Of a stretch of DNA of 64,000 bases, positions 12,311-24,615 are shown piece by piece; the first letter of the stretch is position 1; each line of letters begins with the position of its first letter. Source of the DNA: Pseudomonas sp. S09G 359. GTDB taxonomy: Bacteria > Pseudomonadota > Gammaproteobacteria > Pseudomonadales > Pseudomonadaceae. The stretch is from positions 4,183,501 to 4,247,500 of the forward strand of contig NZ_CP025263.1 in assembly GCF_002843605.1 (NCBI RefSeq), read 5' to 3'. The notes below the pieces were generated by a model. It made no database searches and was not told the DNA's origin. It saw nothing but the letters and a program-made list of their open reading frames with translations. The position numbers were made by a program, and so were the translations under genes.

Positions 12311-14095
12311 ATGACTACAGGCAGCGCTCTGTACATCCCGCCTTATAAGGCAGACGACCAGGATGTGGTCGTCGAACTCAATAACCGTTTTGGCCCTGAC
12401 GCCTTCACCGCCCAGGCCACACGCACCGGCATGCCGGTGCTGTGGGTGGCGCGCGCCAAGCTCGTCGAAGTCCTGACTTTCCTGCGTAACCTGCCCAAGC
12501 CGTACGTCATGCTCTATGACCTGCATGGCGTGGACGAGCGTCTGCGCACCAAGCGTCAGGGGCTGCCGAGCGGTGCCGATTTCACCGTGTTCTACCACCT
12601 GATGTCGCTGGAACGTAACAGCGACGTGATGATCAAGGTCGCCCTCTCGGAGAGCGACTTGAGCGTCCCGACCGTAACCGGTATCTGGCCGAACGCCAGC
12701 TGGTACGAGCGTGAAGTCTGGGACATGTTCGGGATCGACTTCCCGGGCCACCCGCACCTGACGCGCATCATGATGCCGCCGACCTGGGAAGGTCACCCGC
12801 TGCGCAAGGACTTCCCTGCCCGCGCCACCGAATTCGACCCGTTCAGCCTCAACCTCGCCAAGCAGCAGCTTGAAGAAGAGGCCGCACGCTTCCGTCCGGA
12901 AGACTGGGGCATGAAGCGTTCCGGCACCAACGAGGACTACATGTTCCTCAACCTGGGCCCGAACCACCCTTCGGCCCACGGTGCTTTCCGCATCATCCTG
13001 CAGCTGGACGGCGAAGAAATCGTCGACTGCGTACCGGACATCGGCTACCACCACCGTGGTGCCGAAAAAATGGCCGAGCGTCAGTCCTGGCACAGCTTCA
13101 TCCCGTACACCGACCGTATCGACTACCTCGGCGGCGTGATGAACAACCTGCCGTACGTGCTCTCGGTCGAGAAGCTGGCCGGCATCAAGGTACCGGACCG
13201 CGTCGACACCATCCGCATCATGATGGCCGAATTCTTCCGGATCACCAGCCACCTGCTGTTCCTGGGTACCTATATCCAGGACGTGGGCGCCATGACCCCG
13301 GTGTTCTTTACCTTCACCGACCGTCAGCGCGCCTACAAGGTCATCGAAGCCATCACCGGTTTCCGCTTGCACCCGGCCTGGTATCGCATCGGCGGCGTGG
13401 CGCACGACCTGCCGAACGGCTGGGAGCGCCTGGTCAAGGAATTCATCGACTGGATGCCCAAGCGTCTGGACGAGTACCAGAAAGCCGCGCTGGACAACAG
13501 CATCCTCAAGGGTCGGACCATCGGCGTTGCCCAGTACAACACCAAAGAGGCCCTGGAATGGGGCGTCACCGGTGCCGGCCTGCGTTCCACCGGTTGCGAC
13601 TTCGACCTGCGTAAAGCCCGCCCGTACTCCGGCTACGAGAACTTCGAGTTCGAAGTGCCGCTGGCGGCCAATGGCGATGCCTACGACCGTTGCATCGTGC
13701 GCGTCGAAGAAATGCGCCAGAGCCTGAAGATCATCGAGCAGTGCATGCGCAACATGCCGGCCGGCCCGTACAAGGCGGACCACCCGCTGACCACGCCGCC
13801 GCCGAAAGAACGCACGCTGCAGCACATCGAAACCCTGATCACGCACTTCCTGCAGGTTTCGTGGGGCCCGGTCATGCCGGCCAACGAATCCTTCCAGATG
13901 ATCGAAGCGACCAAGGGTATCAACAGTTATTACCTGACGAGCGATGGCGGCACCATGAGCTACCGCACCCGGATTCGCACCCCAAGCTTCCCGCACTTGC
14001 AGCAGATCCCTTCGGTGATCAAAGGCGAGATGGTCGCGGACTTGATTGCGTACCTGGGTAGTATCGATTTCGTTATGGCCGACGTGGACCGCTAA
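12311..14095 (+). CDS. nuoC: NADH-quinone oxidoreductase subunit C/D fusion
   Basis: A 594-residue fusion of NuoC (about 1-185, including the [19 protein letters not shown] signature) and NuoD (about 200-594, with HPSAHGAFR and the quinone-pocket helices). Both parts are peripheral-arm subunits, and NuoD with NuoB forms the quinone-binding cavity. Fusion is the normal state in Enterobacteria and Pseudomonas. The last residues (MADVDR) match the NuoD end. It is followed two bases later by nuoE. Confidence 0.98.
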   Translation: MTTGSALYIPPYKADDQDVVVELNNRFGPDAFTAQATRTGMPVLWVARAKLVEVLTFLRNLPKPYVMLYDLHGVDERLRTKRQGLPSGADFTVFYHLMSLERNSDVMIKVALSESDLSVPTVTGIWPNASWYEREVWDMFGIDFPGHPHLTRIMMPPTWEGHPLRKDFPARATEFDPFSLNLAKQQLEEEAARFRPEDWGMKRSGTNEDYMFLNLGPNHPSAHGAFRIILQLDGEEIVDCVPDIGYHHRGAEKMAERQSWHSFIPYTDRIDYLGGVMNNLPYVLSVEKLAGIKVPDRVDTIRIMMAEFFRITSHLLFLGTYIQDVGAMTPVFFTFTDRQRAYKVIEAITGFRLHPAWYRIGGVAHDLPNGWERLVKEFIDWMPKRLDEYQKAALDNSILKGRTIGVAQYNTKEALEWGVTGAGLRSTGCDFDLRKARPYSGYENFEFEVPLAANGDAYDRCIVRVEEMRQSLKIIEQCMRNMPAGPYKADHPLTTPPPKERTLQHIETLITHFLQVSWGPVMPANESFQMIEATKGINSYYLTSDGGTMSYRTRIRTPSFPHLQQIPSVIKGEMVADLIAYLGSIDFVMADVDR

Positions 14096-14097
14096 GC

Positions 14098-14595
14098 ATG
14101 AACAGCACGCTTATCCAGACAGACCGTTTCACCCTCAGTGAAACCGAGCGCTCGGCCATCGAGCACGAGCTGCATCACTACGAAGACCCGCGCGCGGCGT
14201 CGATCGAAGCCTTGAAGATCGTTCAGAAGGAACGTGGCTGGGTGCCGGACGGCGCCCTCTACGCCATCGGCGAGATCCTCGGCATCCCTGCCAGCGACGT
14301 TGAAGGCGTGGCCACGTTCTACAGCCAGATCTTCCGCCAGCCGGTGGGCCGCCACATCATTCGCGTGTGCGACAGCATGGTCTGCTACATCGGTGGCCAC
14401 GAATCCGTGGTCAGCGAGATCCAGAACAAGCTGGGCATCGGCCTCGGCCAGACCACCCCGGACGGCCGCTTCACGCTGCTGCCGGTGTGCTGCCTGGGCA
14501 ACTGCGACAAGGCGCCGGCGTTGATGATCGACGACGACACATTCGGTGACGTGCAGCCCGCTGGCGTCACCCAATTGCTCGAGGGCTACCCATGA
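14098..14595 (+). CDS. nuoE: NADH-quinone oxidoreductase subunit E
   Basis: Thioredoxin-fold [2Fe-2S] subunit (cluster N1a) of the NADH dehydrogenase module, 165 residues. The four cluster cysteines are seen as CDSMVC and CCLGNC. It works with NuoF and NuoG, the next two genes. Its stop overlaps the nuoF start by 4 bases. Confidence 0.97.
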   Translation: MNSTLIQTDRFTLSETERSAIEHELHHYEDPRAASIEALKIVQKERGWVPDGALYAIGEILGIPASDVEGVATFYSQIFRQPVGRHIIRVCDSMVCYIGGHESVVSEIQNKLGIGLGQTTPDGRFTLLPVCCLGNCDKAPALMIDDDTFGDVQPAGVTQLLEGYP

Positions 14596-15947
14596 CCCTT
14601 ACATCTTTCGGCCCGGCCAACCTGATCAAGCGTTCGCCCGAGACCCACCCGTTGACCTGGCGCCTGCGTGACGATGCCGAGCCGGTATGGCTCGACGAGT
14701 ACCAGGCCAAGAACGGTTACGCGGCGGCACGCAAAGCCTTCGCCGAGATGGCCCAGGACGATATCGTCCAGACCGTCAAAGACGCCGGCCTCAAAGGCCG
14801 CGGCGGTGCAGGCTTCCCCACGGGTGTGAAGTGGGGCCTGATGCCCAAGGACGAATCCATCAACATCCGCTACCTGCTGTGCAACGCGGATGAAATGGAG
14901 CCGAACACCTGGAAAGACCGCATGCTGATGGAGCAACTGCCCCATCTGCTGATCGAAGGCATGCTGATCAGCGCCCGCGCGCTGAAAACCTACCGTGGCT
15001 ACATCTTCCTGCGTGGCGAATACACCACCGCCGCCAAGCACCTCAACCGTGCCGTGGCAGAAGCCAAGGCTGCTGGCCTGCTGGGCAAGAACATCCTCGG
15101 TTCCGGTTTTGATTTCGAACTGTTCGTGCACACCGGCGCCGGGCGTTACATCTGCGGTGAAGAAACCGCGCTGATCAACTCCCTCGAAGGCCGCCGCGCC
15201 AACCCGCGCTCCAAGCCGCCCTTCCCTGCCGCCGTGGGCGTGTGGGGCAAGCCGACCTGCGTGAACAACGTCGAAACCCTGTGCAACGTGCCGGCGATCA
15301 TCGCCGACGGCGTGGACTGGTACAAATCGTTGGCCCGTGAAGGCAGCGAAGACATGGGCACCAAGCTCATGGGCTTCTCCGGCAAGGTCAAGAACCCTGG
15401 CCTGTGGGAGCTGCCATTCGGCGTGACCGCGCGCGAGCTGTTCGAGGACTACGCCGGCGGCATGCGCGACGGCTACACCTTGAAAGCCTGGCAGCCAGGC
15501 GGCGCCGGTACCGGCTTCCTGCTGCCCGAGCACCTCGACGCACAGATGTATGCCGGCGGCATCGGCAAGGTGGGCACCCGGATGGGTACCGGCCTGGCGA
15601 TGGCGGTGGACAACACCGTGAACATGGTCTCGTTGCTGCGCAACATGGAGCAGTTCTTTGCCCGTGAATCGTGCGGTTTCTGCACCCCGTGCCGCGACGG
15701 TTTGCCGTGGAGCGTGAAGCTGCTGATGGCGTTGGAAAACGGCGAAGGCCGCGAGGGTGATATCGAAACCCTGCTGGGCCTGGTCGGCTTCCTCGGCCCA
15801 GGCAAGACCTTCTGTGCTCACGCACCGGGCGCCGTGGAGCCATTGGGCAGTGCCATCAAATACTTCCGCTCGGAGTTCGAAGCCGGCATCGCGCCTACCA
15901 GCGCCGCCGTCCCGCCTCTGGCAAGGCCGATCGTAGTCGGCGCGTAA
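14592..15947 (+). CDS. nuoF: NADH-quinone oxidoreductase subunit F
   Basis: Binds NADH and FMN and carries cluster N3; the entry point for electrons. The 451-residue protein has the Gly-rich NADH/FMN loop [16 protein letters not shown], the motif [12 protein letters not shown], and the [4Fe-4S] site [12 protein letters not shown] with a fourth Cys about 40 residues on (FCAHAPG). A 135-base gap, wider than elsewhere in the operon, separates it from nuoG. Confidence 0.98.
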   Translation: MTLTSFGPANLIKRSPETHPLTWRLRDDAEPVWLDEYQAKNGYAAARKAFAEMAQDDIVQTVKDAGLKGRGGAGFPTGVKWGLMPKDESINIRYLLCNADEMEPNTWKDRMLMEQLPHLLIEGMLISARALKTYRGYIFLRGEYTTAAKHLNRAVAEAKAAGLLGKNILGSGFDFELFVHTGAGRYICGEETALINSLEGRRANPRSKPPFPAAVGVWGKPTCVNNVETLCNVPAIIADGVDWYKSLAREGSEDMGTKLMGFSGKVKNPGLWELPFGVTARELFEDYAGGMRDGYTLKAWQPGGAGTGFLLPEHLDAQMYAGGIGKVGTRMGTGLAMAVDNTVNMVSLLRNMEQFFARESCGFCTPCRDGLPWSVKLLMALENGEGREGDIETLLGLVGFLGPGKTFCAHAPGAVEPLGSAIKYFRSEFEAGIAPTSAAVPPLARPIVVGA

Positions 15948-16082
15948 CGCTTAAACAGGTGAAGGGTCCGTGCCCTTCAACTGCTCATGGGCTGACGCCG
16001 TAAAGGCTGTGTTGATGCCCATGAATAACAAGATTCCATTAGCCACGCCCGCTGACAACGGGCCAACGAAGAACTTTGAACC

Positions 16083-18797
16083 ATGGCCACTATCCACGTA
16101 GACGGCAAAGCGCTCGAAGTCGATGGGGCGGACAACCTGTTACAGGCATGTCTGTCACTAGGCCTCGACATCCCGTATTTCTGCTGGCACCCCGCGCTTG
16201 GTAGCGTCGGTGCCTGTCGCCAGTGTGCGGTCAAGCAATACACCGACGAGAACGACACCCGTGGTCGTATCGTCATGTCGTGCATGACCCCAGCCACCGA
16301 CAACACCTGGATCTCCATCGAAGATGAAGAATCCAAGGCGTTCCGCGCCAGTGTCGTCGAATGGCTGATGACCAACCACCCCCACGACTGCCCGGTCTGT
16401 GAGGAAGGCGGTCACTGCCACTTGCAAGACATGACGGTGATGACCGGCCACAACGAGCGCCGTTATCGCTTCACCAAGCGTACCCACCAGAACCAGGACC
16501 TCGGCCCGTTCATTTCCCACGAAATGAACCGCTGCATCGCCTGTTATCGCTGCGTACGCTTCTATAAGGACTACGCCGGCGGCACCGACCTCGGCGTGTT
16601 CGGCGCCCACGACAACGTGTACTTCGGTCGCGTTGAAGATGGCGTGCTCGAAAGCGAGTTCTCCGGCAACCTCACCGAGGTCTGCCCGACCGGTGTGTTC
16701 ACCGACAAGACTCACTCCGAGCGCTACAACCGTAAGTGGGACATGCAATTCGCCCCGAGCATCTGCCATGGCTGCTCGAGCGGTTGCAACATCTCCCCGG
16801 GCGAGCGCTACGGTGAACTGCGTCGTATCGAAAACCGCTTCAACGGTTCGGTAAACCAGTACTTCCTGTGCGACCGTGGCCGTTTCGGCTATGGCTACGT
16901 CAACCGCAAGGACCGCCCACGCCAGCCGTTGCTGGCCGATGGCGCCAAGCTGAGCCTGGATGAGGCGCTGGATAAAGCCGCCGACCTGCTGCGCGGGCGC
17001 AATATCGTCGGTATCGGTTCGCCGCGCGCCAGCCTCGAAAGCAACTTCGCATTGCGCGAGCTGGTCGGCGCCGAGCACTTCTACTGCGGTATCGAAGCCG
17101 GTGAGCTGGAGCGCATCCGCCTGGTCCTGCAAGTGCTGAACGACAGCCCGCTGCCGGTACCAAACATGCGCGACATCGAAGACCACGATGCGATCTTCGT
17201 GCTCGGTGAAGACCTGACCCAAACCGCTGCCCGCGTGGCCCTGTCCCTGCGCCAGTCGGTCAAGGGCAAGGCCGAAGAAATGGCCGACGCCATGCGCGTA
17301 CAGCCGTGGCTCGACGCCGCGGTGAAAAACATCGGCCAGCACGCGCTGAACCCGCTGTTTATCGCAAGCATCGCTGAAACCAAGCTCGACGACATCGCCG
17401 AAGAATGCGTGCACGCTGCGCCCGACGACCTGGCCCGCATCGGTTTCGCCGTGGCCCACGCCCTCGACGCCAGCGCGCCTGCCGTTGAAGGCCTGGACGC
17501 TGAAGCCGTGGAACTGGCCCAGCGCATCGCCGACGCCCTGCTGGCTGCCAAGCGCCCGTTGATCATTGCCGGTACCTCGCTGGGTTCCAAGGCGCTGATC
17601 GAAGCGGCTGCCAACATCGCCAAGGCCTTGAAGCTGCGCGACAAGAATGGCTCCATCAGCCTGGTTGTGCCGGAAGCCAACAGCCTCGGCCTGGCCATGC
17701 TCGGTGGCGAGTCCCTGGACGCTGGCCTGCAAGCGGTGATCGACGGCAACGCCGACGCCATCGTGGTGCTGGAAAACGACCTGTACACCCGCACCGATGC
17801 CGCCAAGGTTGACGCTGCGCTGAACGCCGCCAAAGTGCTGATCGTCGCCGACCACCAGAAGACCGCCACCAGCGACCGTGCCCAGTTGGTGCTGCCGGCC
17901 GCGAGCTTCGCCGAAGGCGACGGTACCCTGGTCAGCCAGGAAGGCCGCGCCCAGCGCTTCTTCCAGGTGTTCGATCCGAAGTACATGGACGCCAGCATCC
18001 TGGTTCACGAAGGCTGGCGCTGGCTGCATGCCCTGCGCGCTACCCTGCTGAACCAGCCGATCGACTGGACCCAGCTCGACCACGTGACCGCCGCCACCGC
18101 CGCAAGCGCGCCGCAGCTGGCACGCATCGTCGACGCTGCACCGTCCGCCGCGTTCCGTATCAAGGGCATGAAACTGGCCCGTGAACCGCTGCGCTACTCC
18201 GGTCGTACCGCCATGCGCGCCGACATCAGCGTGCACGAACCGCGTACTCCGCAAGACAACGACACCGCGTTTGCCTTCTCCATGGAAGGTTACTCGGGTT
18301 CGGTTGAACCGCGTCAGCAGGTGCCGTTCGCCTGGTCACCGGGCTGGAACTCGCCACAGGCCTGGAACAAGTTCCAGGACGAAGTCGGTGGTCACATCCG
18401 TGCTGGCGACCCGGGCACGCGCCTGATCGAAAGCACCGGTGATTCGCTGAACTGGTTCGCTGCCGTACCGCGTCCGTTCAACCCGGCCCAGGGTACCTGG
18501 CAGGTTGTGCCGTTCTTCCACCTGTTCGGCAGCGAAGAAAACTCTTCCAAGGCCGCGCCGGTGCAAAGCCGCATTCCCGAAGCCTACGTGTCCGTGGCCA
18601 AGTCAGAAGCCGACCGCCTGGGCGTCAACGACGGTGCCCTGCTCAGCCTCAACGTGGCCGGCCAGACCCTGCGCCTGCCGCTGCGCATCAACGATGAGTT
18701 GGGTGCTGGCCTGGTTGCACTGCCCAAAGGCCTTGCCGGCATTCCGCCTGCGATCTTTGGCAAAACCGTTGACGGTCTGCAGGAGGCAGCGCAATGA
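16083..18797 (+). CDS. nuoG: NADH-quinone oxidoreductase subunit G
   Basis: Largest subunit of complex I, 904 residues, relaying electrons through several Fe-S clusters. The N-terminal 2Fe-2S ferredoxin domain holds C-x10-C-x2-C ([17 protein letters not shown]). It is followed by the His-Cys ligated cluster ([14 protein letters not shown]), a [15 protein letters not shown] ferredoxin segment that here reads [10 protein letters not shown], and the CHGCSSGCN site of the extra N7 cluster. The C-terminal two thirds is a molybdopterin-oxidoreductase-like domain without cofactor. Its stop overlaps nuoH by 4 bases. Confidence 0.97.
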   Translation: MATIHVDGKALEVDGADNLLQACLSLGLDIPYFCWHPALGSVGACRQCAVKQYTDENDTRGRIVMSCMTPATDNTWISIEDEESKAFRASVVEWLMTNHPHDCPVCEEGGHCHLQDMTVMTGHNERRYRFTKRTHQNQDLGPFISHEMNRCIACYRCVRFYKDYAGGTDLGVFGAHDNVYFGRVEDGVLESEFSGNLTEVCPTGVFTDKTHSERYNRKWDMQFAPSICHGCSSGCNISPGERYGELRRIENRFNGSVNQYFLCDRGRFGYGYVNRKDRPRQPLLADGAKLSLDEALDKAADLLRGRNIVGIGSPRASLESNFALRELVGAEHFYCGIEAGELERIRLVLQVLNDSPLPVPNMRDIEDHDAIFVLGEDLTQTAARVALSLRQSVKGKAEEMADAMRVQPWLDAAVKNIGQHALNPLFIASIAETKLDDIAEECVHAAPDDLARIGFAVAHALDASAPAVEGLDAEAVELAQRIADALLAAKRPLIIAGTSLGSKALIEAAANIAKALKLRDKNGSISLVVPEANSLGLAMLGGESLDAGLQAVIDGNADAIVVLENDLYTRTDAAKVDAALNAAKVLIVADHQKTATSDRAQLVLPAASFAEGDGTLVSQEGRAQRFFQVFDPKYMDASILVHEGWRWLHALRATLLNQPIDWTQLDHVTAATAASAPQLARIVDAAPSAAFRIKGMKLAREPLRYSGRTAMRADISVHEPRTPQDNDTAFAFSMEGYSGSVEPRQQVPFAWSPGWNSPQAWNKFQDEVGGHIRAGDPGTRLIESTGDSLNWFAAVPRPFNPAQGTWQVVPFFHLFGSEENSSKAAPVQSRIPEAYVSVAKSEADRLGVNDGALLSLNVAGQTLRLPLRINDELGAGLVALPKGLAGIPPAIFGKTVDGLQEAAQ

Positions 18798-19801
18798 CTT
18801 GGTTCACTCCTGAAGTGATCGACGTGATCATCTCGGTGGTCAAGGCCATCGTGATCCTGTTGGCCGTGGTCGTCGCGGGCGCCCTGCTCAGCTTCGTCGA
18901 ACGTCGCCTGCTGGGCTGGTGGCAAGACCGTTACGGTCCGAACCGCGTTGGCCCGTTTGGTATGTTCCAGATCGCTGCCGACATGCTGAAAATGTTCTTC
19001 AAGGAAGACTGGACCCCGCCGTTTGCCGACAAGGTGATCTTCACCCTGGCACCGGTCGTGGCCATGAGCGCCTTGCTGATCGCCTTCGCGATCATCCCGA
19101 TCACCCCGACCTGGGGCGTGGCGGACCTGAACATCGGCTTGCTGTTCTTCTTCGCCATGGCCGGCCTGTCGGTGTATGCGGTGCTGTTCGCCGGTTGGTC
19201 GAGTAACAACAAGTTCGCCCTGCTCGGCAGCTTGCGGGCTTCGGCCCAGACCGTGTCCTACGAAGTGTTCATGGGCCTCGCGCTGATGGGCATCGTGGTG
19301 CAGGTCGGCTCGTTCAACATGCGCGACATCGTTGAGTACCAGGCGCAGAACCTGTGGTTCATCATTCCGCAGTTCTTTGGCTTCTGTACCTTCTTCATCG
19401 CTGGCGTGGCCGTGACTCACCGTCACCCCTTCGACCAGCCGGAAGCGGAACAGGAACTGGCCGACGGTTACCACATCGAATACGCCGGCATGAAATGGGG
19501 CATGTTCTTCGTCGGTGAGTACATCGGCATCATCTTGATCTCGGCCCTGCTGGTCACGCTGTTCTTCGGCGGCTGGCACGGTCCATTCGGCATCCTGCCG
19601 CAGTTGGCGTTCTTCTGGTTCTTCCTGAAGACCGCGTTCTTCATCATGTTGTTTATCCTGCTGCGCGCTTCCATTCCGCGTCCACGATACGACCAGGTGA
19701 TGGATTTCAGCTGGCGTTTCTGCCTGCCGCTGACCCTGATCAATTTGCTGGTGACTGCTGCCGTTGTGTTGTTGAACACGCCAGCGGGCGCGGTTCAGTG
19801 A
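18794..19801 (+). CDS. nuoH: NADH-quinone oxidoreductase subunit H
   Basis: Membrane subunit linking the peripheral arm and quinone channel to the proton pumps; 335 residues with about eight helices. Conserved loops are seen as [21 protein letters not shown] near the N-terminus and [22 protein letters not shown] in the middle, the acidic patch that lines the quinone path. Confidence 0.97.
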   Translation: MTWFTPEVIDVIISVVKAIVILLAVVVAGALLSFVERRLLGWWQDRYGPNRVGPFGMFQIAADMLKMFFKEDWTPPFADKVIFTLAPVVAMSALLIAFAIIPITPTWGVADLNIGLLFFFAMAGLSVYAVLFAGWSSNNKFALLGSLRASAQTVSYEVFMGLALMGIVVQVGSFNMRDIVEYQAQNLWFIIPQFFGFCTFFIAGVAVTHRHPFDQPEAEQELADGYHIEYAGMKWGMFFVGEYIGIILISALLVTLFFGGWHGPFGILPQLAFFWFFLKTAFFIMLFILLRASIPRPRYDQVMDFSWRFCLPLTLINLLVTAAVVLLNTPAGAVQ

Positions 19802-19812
19802 GGATTTGACCC

Positions 19813-20361
19813 ATGTTCAAATATATTGGCGACATCGTTAAGGGTACCGGTACCCAGTTGCGAAGCCTGGTGATGGTGTTCGGTCACGGCTTCCGCAAAC
19901 GCGACACCTTGCAATACCCGGAAGAAGCGGTGTACCTGCCGCCGCGCTATCGCGGCCGCATCGTGCTGACCCGCGACCCCGATGGCGAAGAGCGTTGCGT
20001 AGCCTGCAACCTGTGCGCTGTGGCGTGCCCGGTGGGTTGCATCTCCCTGCAGAAAGCTGAAACCGAAGACGGTCGCTGGTACCCGGACTTCTTCCGCATC
20101 AACTTCTCGCGCTGCATTTTCTGTGGCCTCTGCGAGGAAGCTTGCCCGACCACCGCAATCCAGCTCACACCGGATTTCGAGATGGCCGAGTTCAAACGTC
20201 AGGACCTGGTGTACGAGAAAGAAGATCTGCTGATCTCTGGTCCCGGTAAAAACCCTGATTACAACTTCTATCGTGTTGCAGGTATGGCCGTTGCCGGTAA
20301 GCCGAAAGGCGCCGCACAAAACGAAGCCGAGCCGATCAACGTGAAGAGCTTGCTGCCTTAA
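19813..20361 (+). CDS. nuoI: NADH-quinone oxidoreductase subunit I
   Basis: Ferredoxin-like subunit (182 residues) holding clusters N6a and N6b between NuoG and NuoB. Two classical [4Fe-4S] motifs are visible: [12 protein letters not shown] at about residues 60-71 and [12 protein letters not shown] at about 99-110. The C-terminal tail is polar. Confidence 0.98.
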   Translation: MFKYIGDIVKGTGTQLRSLVMVFGHGFRKRDTLQYPEEAVYLPPRYRGRIVLTRDPDGEERCVACNLCAVACPVGCISLQKAETEDGRWYPDFFRINFSRCIFCGLCEEACPTTAIQLTPDFEMAEFKRQDLVYEKEDLLISGPGKNPDYNFYRVAGMAVAGKPKGAAQNEAEPINVKSLLP

Positions 20362-20370
20362 GGAAGAAAG

Positions 20371-20874
20371 ATGGAATTCGCTTTCTATTTCGCGTCGGGT
20401 ATTGCAGTGGTGTCCACGCTTCGCGTGATCACCAACACCAACCCCGTGCACGCCCTGCTCTACCTGATCATTTCGCTGATCGCCGTGGCCATGACCTTCT
20501 TCGCACTCGGCGCACCGTTCGCCGGTGTACTGGAAGTGATCGCCTACGCCGGCGCCATCATGGTGCTGTTCGTGTTTGTGGTGATGATGCTCAACCTCGG
20601 GCCGGCTTCGGTCGCCCAGGAACGCGTCTGGCTCAAGCCCGGCATCTGGCTCGGCCCGGTTGTCCTCGCAGCCCTGCTGCTGGGTGAACTGCTGTATGTG
20701 CTGTTCGCTCACCAGAGCGGCCAGGCCATCGGCCACACCACCGTAGACGCCAAAGCCGTGGGCATCAGCCTGTTCGGCCCGTACCTGCTGGTGGTCGAAC
20801 TGGCTTCGATGCTGCTGCTCGCTGCAGCCATCACTGCCTTCCACTTGGGCCGCAACGAAGCCAAGGAGCAATGA
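20371..20874 (+). CDS. nuoJ: NADH-quinone oxidoreductase subunit J
   Basis: Small antiporter-module membrane subunit of complex I, 167 residues with five predicted helices. The conserved [20 protein letters not shown] helix, with the pi-bulge region of ND6-type proteins, is present. Its end overlaps the next gene's first possible ATG. Confidence 0.96.
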   Translation: MEFAFYFASGIAVVSTLRVITNTNPVHALLYLIISLIAVAMTFFALGAPFAGVLEVIAYAGAIMVLFVFVVMMLNLGPASVAQERVWLKPGIWLGPVVLAALLLGELLYVLFAHQSGQAIGHTTVDAKAVGISLFGPYLLVVELASMLLLAAAITAFHLGRNEAKEQ

Positions 20875-20876
20875 CG

Positions 20877-21185
20877 ATGCCTGCTATCCCTTTGGAGCAT
20901 GGTCTGGCGGTCGCCGGCATCCTGTTCTGCCTTGGCCTGGTCGGCCTGATGGTTCGCCGTAACATTCTGTTCGTGTTGATGAGCCTGGAAATCATGATGA
21001 ACGCTGCCGCACTGGCGTTCATCGTAGCGGGCGCACGTTGGGGCCAGCCGGATGGACAAGTCATGTTCATCCTGGTGATCAGCCTGGCAGCCGCCGAGGC
21101 CAGTATTGGCCTGGCGATCCTGCTGCAGCTGTACCGTCGCTTCCACACGCTTGATATCGACGCTGCCAGTGAGATGCGCGGATGA
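20877..21185 (+). CDS. nuoK: NADH-quinone oxidoreductase subunit K
   Basis: ND4L-type membrane subunit, 102 residues and three helices, with the two conserved membrane glutamates in the [13 protein letters not shown] and [11 protein letters not shown] helices. Two ATGs are possible. The one at 20871 overlaps nuoJ but lies only 2 bases from AGGAG; the one at 20877 has an 8-base spacing and gives the usual 102 residues, so I prefer it. The stop overlaps nuoL. Confidence 0.95.
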   Translation: MPAIPLEHGLAVAGILFCLGLVGLMVRRNILFVLMSLEIMMNAAALAFIVAGARWGQPDGQVMFILVISLAAAEASIGLAILLQLYRRFHTLDIDAASEMRG

Positions 21186-23035
21186 ACATGATCTTTCTGA
21201 CTTTCGTATTTCCCCTGATCGGTTTCCTGCTGCTGTCGTTCTCTCGCGGGCGCTGGTCGGAAAACCTCTCGGCGCTGATCGGTGTGGGCTCCATTGGCCT
21301 GTCGGCCATCGTTGCCGCCTACGTCATCTGGCAATTCAACGTGGCGCCTCCGGAAGGCGGCCACTACACCCTGGTGCTGTGGCAGTGGATGTCGGTGGAG
21401 GGCTTCAAGCCCAACTTCGCCCTCTACGTCGACGGCCTGTCGATCACCATGCTGGGCGTGGTGGTGGGTGTAGGCTTCCTGATCCACCTGTTCGCGTCCT
21501 GGTACATGCGCGGTGAAGCGGGCTACTCGCGCTTCTTCTCGTACACCAACCTGTTTATCGCCAGCATGCTGTTCCTGGTGCTGGGCGATAACCTGTTGTT
21601 CCTGTACTTCGGCTGGGAAGGCGTGGGCCTGTGCTCGTACCTGCTGATCGGTTTCTACTATAGCAACCGCAATAACGGTAACGCGGCACTCAAGGCCTTT
21701 ATCGTTACCCGGATCGGCGACGTGTTCATGGCCATCGGCCTGTTCATCCTGTTCCAACAGGTGGGCACGCTGAATATCCAGGAACTGCTGGTGCTGGCAC
21801 CGCAGAAATTCCAGGTCGGCGACTTCTGGATCACCCTGGCGACCCTGATGCTGCTGGGCGGCGCCGTGGGTAAATCCGCGCAACTGCCGCTGCAAACCTG
21901 GCTGGCGGACGCAATGGCCGGCCCTACCCCGGTTTCCGCACTGATTCACGCGGCAACCATGGTAACCGCCGGTGTCTACCTGATCGCCCGTACCCACGGC
22001 CTGTTCACCCTGGCGCCGGAAATCCTGCACCTGGTGGGCCTGGTCGGCGGCGTGACCCTGGTACTGGCCGGCTTCGCCGCGCTGGTGCAGACCGACATCA
22101 AGCGTATCCTCGCCTACTCGACCATGAGCCAGATCGGCTACATGTTCCTGGCCCTGGGCGTGGGTGCCTGGGACGCGGCGATCTTCCACCTGATGACCCA
22201 CGCCTTCTTCAAGGCCCTGCTGTTCCTTGCCTCCGGTGCGGTGATCGTTGCCTGCCACCACGAGCAGAACATCTTCAAGATGGGCGGCCTGTGGAAGAAA
22301 CTGCCGCTGGCCTACGCCAGCTTCATCGTCGGTGGTGCCGCCCTGGCCGCCCTGCCGCTGGTGACCGCCGGTTTCTACTCGAAGGACGAAATCCTCTGGG
22401 AAGCCTTTGCCAGCGGTAACCAGGGCCTGCTCTACGCCGGCCTGGTCGGTGCGTTCATGACCTCGCTGTACACCTTCCGCCTGATCTTCATCACCTTCCA
22501 CGGTGAAGCCAAGACCGAAGCACACGCAGGCCATGGCATCTCCCACTGGCTGCCATTGTCGGTGCTGATCATCCTGTCGACCTTCATCGGCGCCATGATC
22601 ACCCCGCCACTGGCCGGTGTACTGCCGGAAAGCGCCGGCCATGCCGGTGGCGCCGCCAAGCACAGCCTGGAAATCGCCTCGGGTGCCATCGCCCTGGCCG
22701 GTATCCTGCTGGCCGCGCTGCTGTTCCTCGGCAAGCGTCGCTTCGTCACGGCAGTTGCCAACAGTGGCATCGGCCGCTTCCTGTCGGCCTGGTGGTTCGC
22801 CGCCTGGGGCTTCGACTGGATCTACGACAAACTGTTCGTCAAGCCGTACCTCGCCATCAGCCATGTACTACGTAAAGACCCGCTCGACCAGACCATCGGT
22901 TTGATCCCGCGTGCCGCCAAGGCCGGTCACACCGCCCTGAGCCGCAGCGAGACTGGCCAACTGCGTTGGTATGCAGCTTCCATGGCCCTCGGTGCCGTGC
23001 TGGTGATCGGCGCCATCGTGGTGGTGGCGGTATGA
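21182..23035 (+). CDS. nuoL: NADH-quinone oxidoreductase subunit L
   Basis: Largest proton-pumping subunit, antiporter-like, 617 residues. It has the [21 protein letters not shown] helix, the [19 protein letters not shown] helix with the key membrane Glu, [31 protein letters not shown] with Lys and His of the proton path, and a long C-terminal lateral helix region. It is related to mrpA at 60 kb. Confidence 0.97.
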   Translation: MNMIFLTFVFPLIGFLLLSFSRGRWSENLSALIGVGSIGLSAIVAAYVIWQFNVAPPEGGHYTLVLWQWMSVEGFKPNFALYVDGLSITMLGVVVGVGFLIHLFASWYMRGEAGYSRFFSYTNLFIASMLFLVLGDNLLFLYFGWEGVGLCSYLLIGFYYSNRNNGNAALKAFIVTRIGDVFMAIGLFILFQQVGTLNIQELLVLAPQKFQVGDFWITLATLMLLGGAVGKSAQLPLQTWLADAMAGPTPVSALIHAATMVTAGVYLIARTHGLFTLAPEILHLVGLVGGVTLVLAGFAALVQTDIKRILAYSTMSQIGYMFLALGVGAWDAAIFHLMTHAFFKALLFLASGAVIVACHHEQNIFKMGGLWKKLPLAYASFIVGGAALAALPLVTAGFYSKDEILWEAFASGNQGLLYAGLVGAFMTSLYTFRLIFITFHGEAKTEAHAGHGISHWLPLSVLIILSTFIGAMITPPLAGVLPESAGHAGGAAKHSLEIASGAIALAGILLAALLFLGKRRFVTAVANSGIGRFLSAWWFAAWGFDWIYDKLFVKPYLAISHVLRKDPLDQTIGLIPRAAKAGHTALSRSETGQLRWYAASMALGAVLVIGAIVVVAV

Positions 23036-23075
23036 CTATGAACTTTGCGAACTTGCGAAAGGAAACGAGCCCGTC

Positions 23076-24608
23076 ATGATTCTGCCCTGGCTAATCCTGA
23101 TCCCCTTTATCGGCGGCCTGCTCTGCTGGATGGGTGAACGCTTCGGCGCCACCCTCCCCCGCTGGATTGCGTTGCTGACCATGTCCCTGGAACTCGCGCT
23201 CGGCCTCTGGCTGTGGGCCCACGGTGACTATTCATTCGCTCCGGCACCGGGTGTCGATCCAACCTTCGCGCTTGAGTTCAAGCACGTGTGGATCCAGCGC
23301 TTCGGCATCAACGTGCACCTGGCCCTCGACGGCCTGTCGCTGTTGATGATCCTGTTGACCGGCCTGCTGGGTATCCTCTCGGTACTCTGCTCCTGGAAAG
23401 AGATCCAGCGTCACGTGGGCTTCTTCCACCTGAACCTGATGTGGATCCTGGGCGGCGTAGTCGGCGTGTTCCTCGCCCTCGACCTGTTCATGTTCTTCTT
23501 CTTCTGGGAAATGATGCTGGTGCCGATGTACTTCCTCATCGCGCTCTGGGGTCACAGTTCTTCGGACGGCAAGAAAACCCGGATCTACGCGGCGACCAAG
23601 TTCTTCATCTTCACCCAGGCTTCCGGCCTGATCATGTTGGTGGCGATCCTGGGTCTGGTACTGGTCAACTTCAACAGCACAGGCGTGATTACCTTCAACT
23701 ACGCCGACCTGTTGAAAACCAAGATGTCGCTGACCACCGAGTACATCCTGATGCTCGGCTTCTTCATCGCCTTCGCGGTGAAGCTGCCGGTGGTGCCGTT
23801 CCACTCCTGGTTGCCTGACGCTCACGCCCAGGCGCCGACTGCCGGTTCCGTGGACCTGGCCGGTATCCTCTTGAAGACTGCGGCGTATGGCCTGCTGCGT
23901 TTCGCCCTGCCGCTGTTCCCGAATGCCTCGGCCGAGTTTGCGCCGATTGCCATGACCCTGGGTCTGATCGGGATTTTCTACGGTGCATTCCTGGCATTCG
24001 CACAAACCGACATCAAGCGTCTGATTGCCTTCTCGTCCGTTTCCCACATGGGTTTCGTACTGATCGGCATCTACTCCGGCAGCCAGCTGGCGTTGCAAGG
24101 CGCGGTCATCCAGATGTTGGCTCACGGTGTGTCGGCCGCTGCGCTGTTTATCCTCAGTGGTCAGCTGTACGAGCGCCTGCACACCCGTGATATGCGTGAA
24201 ATGGGTGGCGTGTGGTCGCGCATTGCGTACCTGCCGGCGATCAGCCTGTTCTTCGCCGCCGCGTCCCTGGGCTTGCCGGGTACCGGTAACTTTATCGGCG
24301 AGTTCCTGATCCTGATGGGTGCCTTCGTGCAAACCCCGTGGATCAGCGCCATTGCTACTTCCGGCCTGGTGTTCGGTTCGGTCTACTCGCTGATCATGAT
24401 CCACCGCGCCTACTTCGGCCCGGCCAAGTCCGACACCGTCCTGCAAGGGATGGATGCTCGCGAACTGATCATGGTGCTCGGCCTTGCGGTATTGCTGATC
24501 TACATCGGCGTGTACCCGCAACCGTTCCTGGACACTTCTGCCGCAACGATGCATGGCGTGCAGCAGTGGTTCGGCACCGCCTTCTCTCAACTCGCTTCGG
24601 CCCGGTAA
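23076..24608 (+). CDS. nuoM: NADH-quinone oxidoreductase subunit M
   Basis: Antiporter-like proton-pumping subunit, 510 residues with about 14 helices. The [20 protein letters not shown] helix holds the essential Glu and [21 protein letters not shown] the essential Lys. The 40-base gap from nuoL has AAAGGA as ribosome-binding site. Confidence 0.97.
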   Translation: MILPWLILIPFIGGLLCWMGERFGATLPRWIALLTMSLELALGLWLWAHGDYSFAPAPGVDPTFALEFKHVWIQRFGINVHLALDGLSLLMILLTGLLGILSVLCSWKEIQRHVGFFHLNLMWILGGVVGVFLALDLFMFFFFWEMMLVPMYFLIALWGHSSSDGKKTRIYAATKFFIFTQASGLIMLVAILGLVLVNFNSTGVITFNYADLLKTKMSLTTEYILMLGFFIAFAVKLPVVPFHSWLPDAHAQAPTAGSVDLAGILLKTAAYGLLRFALPLFPNASAEFAPIAMTLGLIGIFYGAFLAFAQTDIKRLIAFSSVSHMGFVLIGIYSGSQLALQGAVIQMLAHGVSAAALFILSGQLYERLHTRDMREMGGVWSRIAYLPAISLFFAAASLGLPGTGNFIGEFLILMGAFVQTPWISAIATSGLVFGSVYSLIMIHRAYFGPAKSDTVLQGMDARELIMVLGLAVLLIYIGVYPQPFLDTSAATMHGVQQWFGTAFSQLASAR

Positions 24609-24615
24609 GAGCGCT

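Noticed and set aside
11840..13996. A 718-codon minus-strand frame, and similar ones at 16158-18254 and 20831-22864
   Set aside because: They are antisense to nuoB/nuoCD, nuoG and nuoL; composition is His/Gly/Val-rich shadow sequence with no family resemblance.
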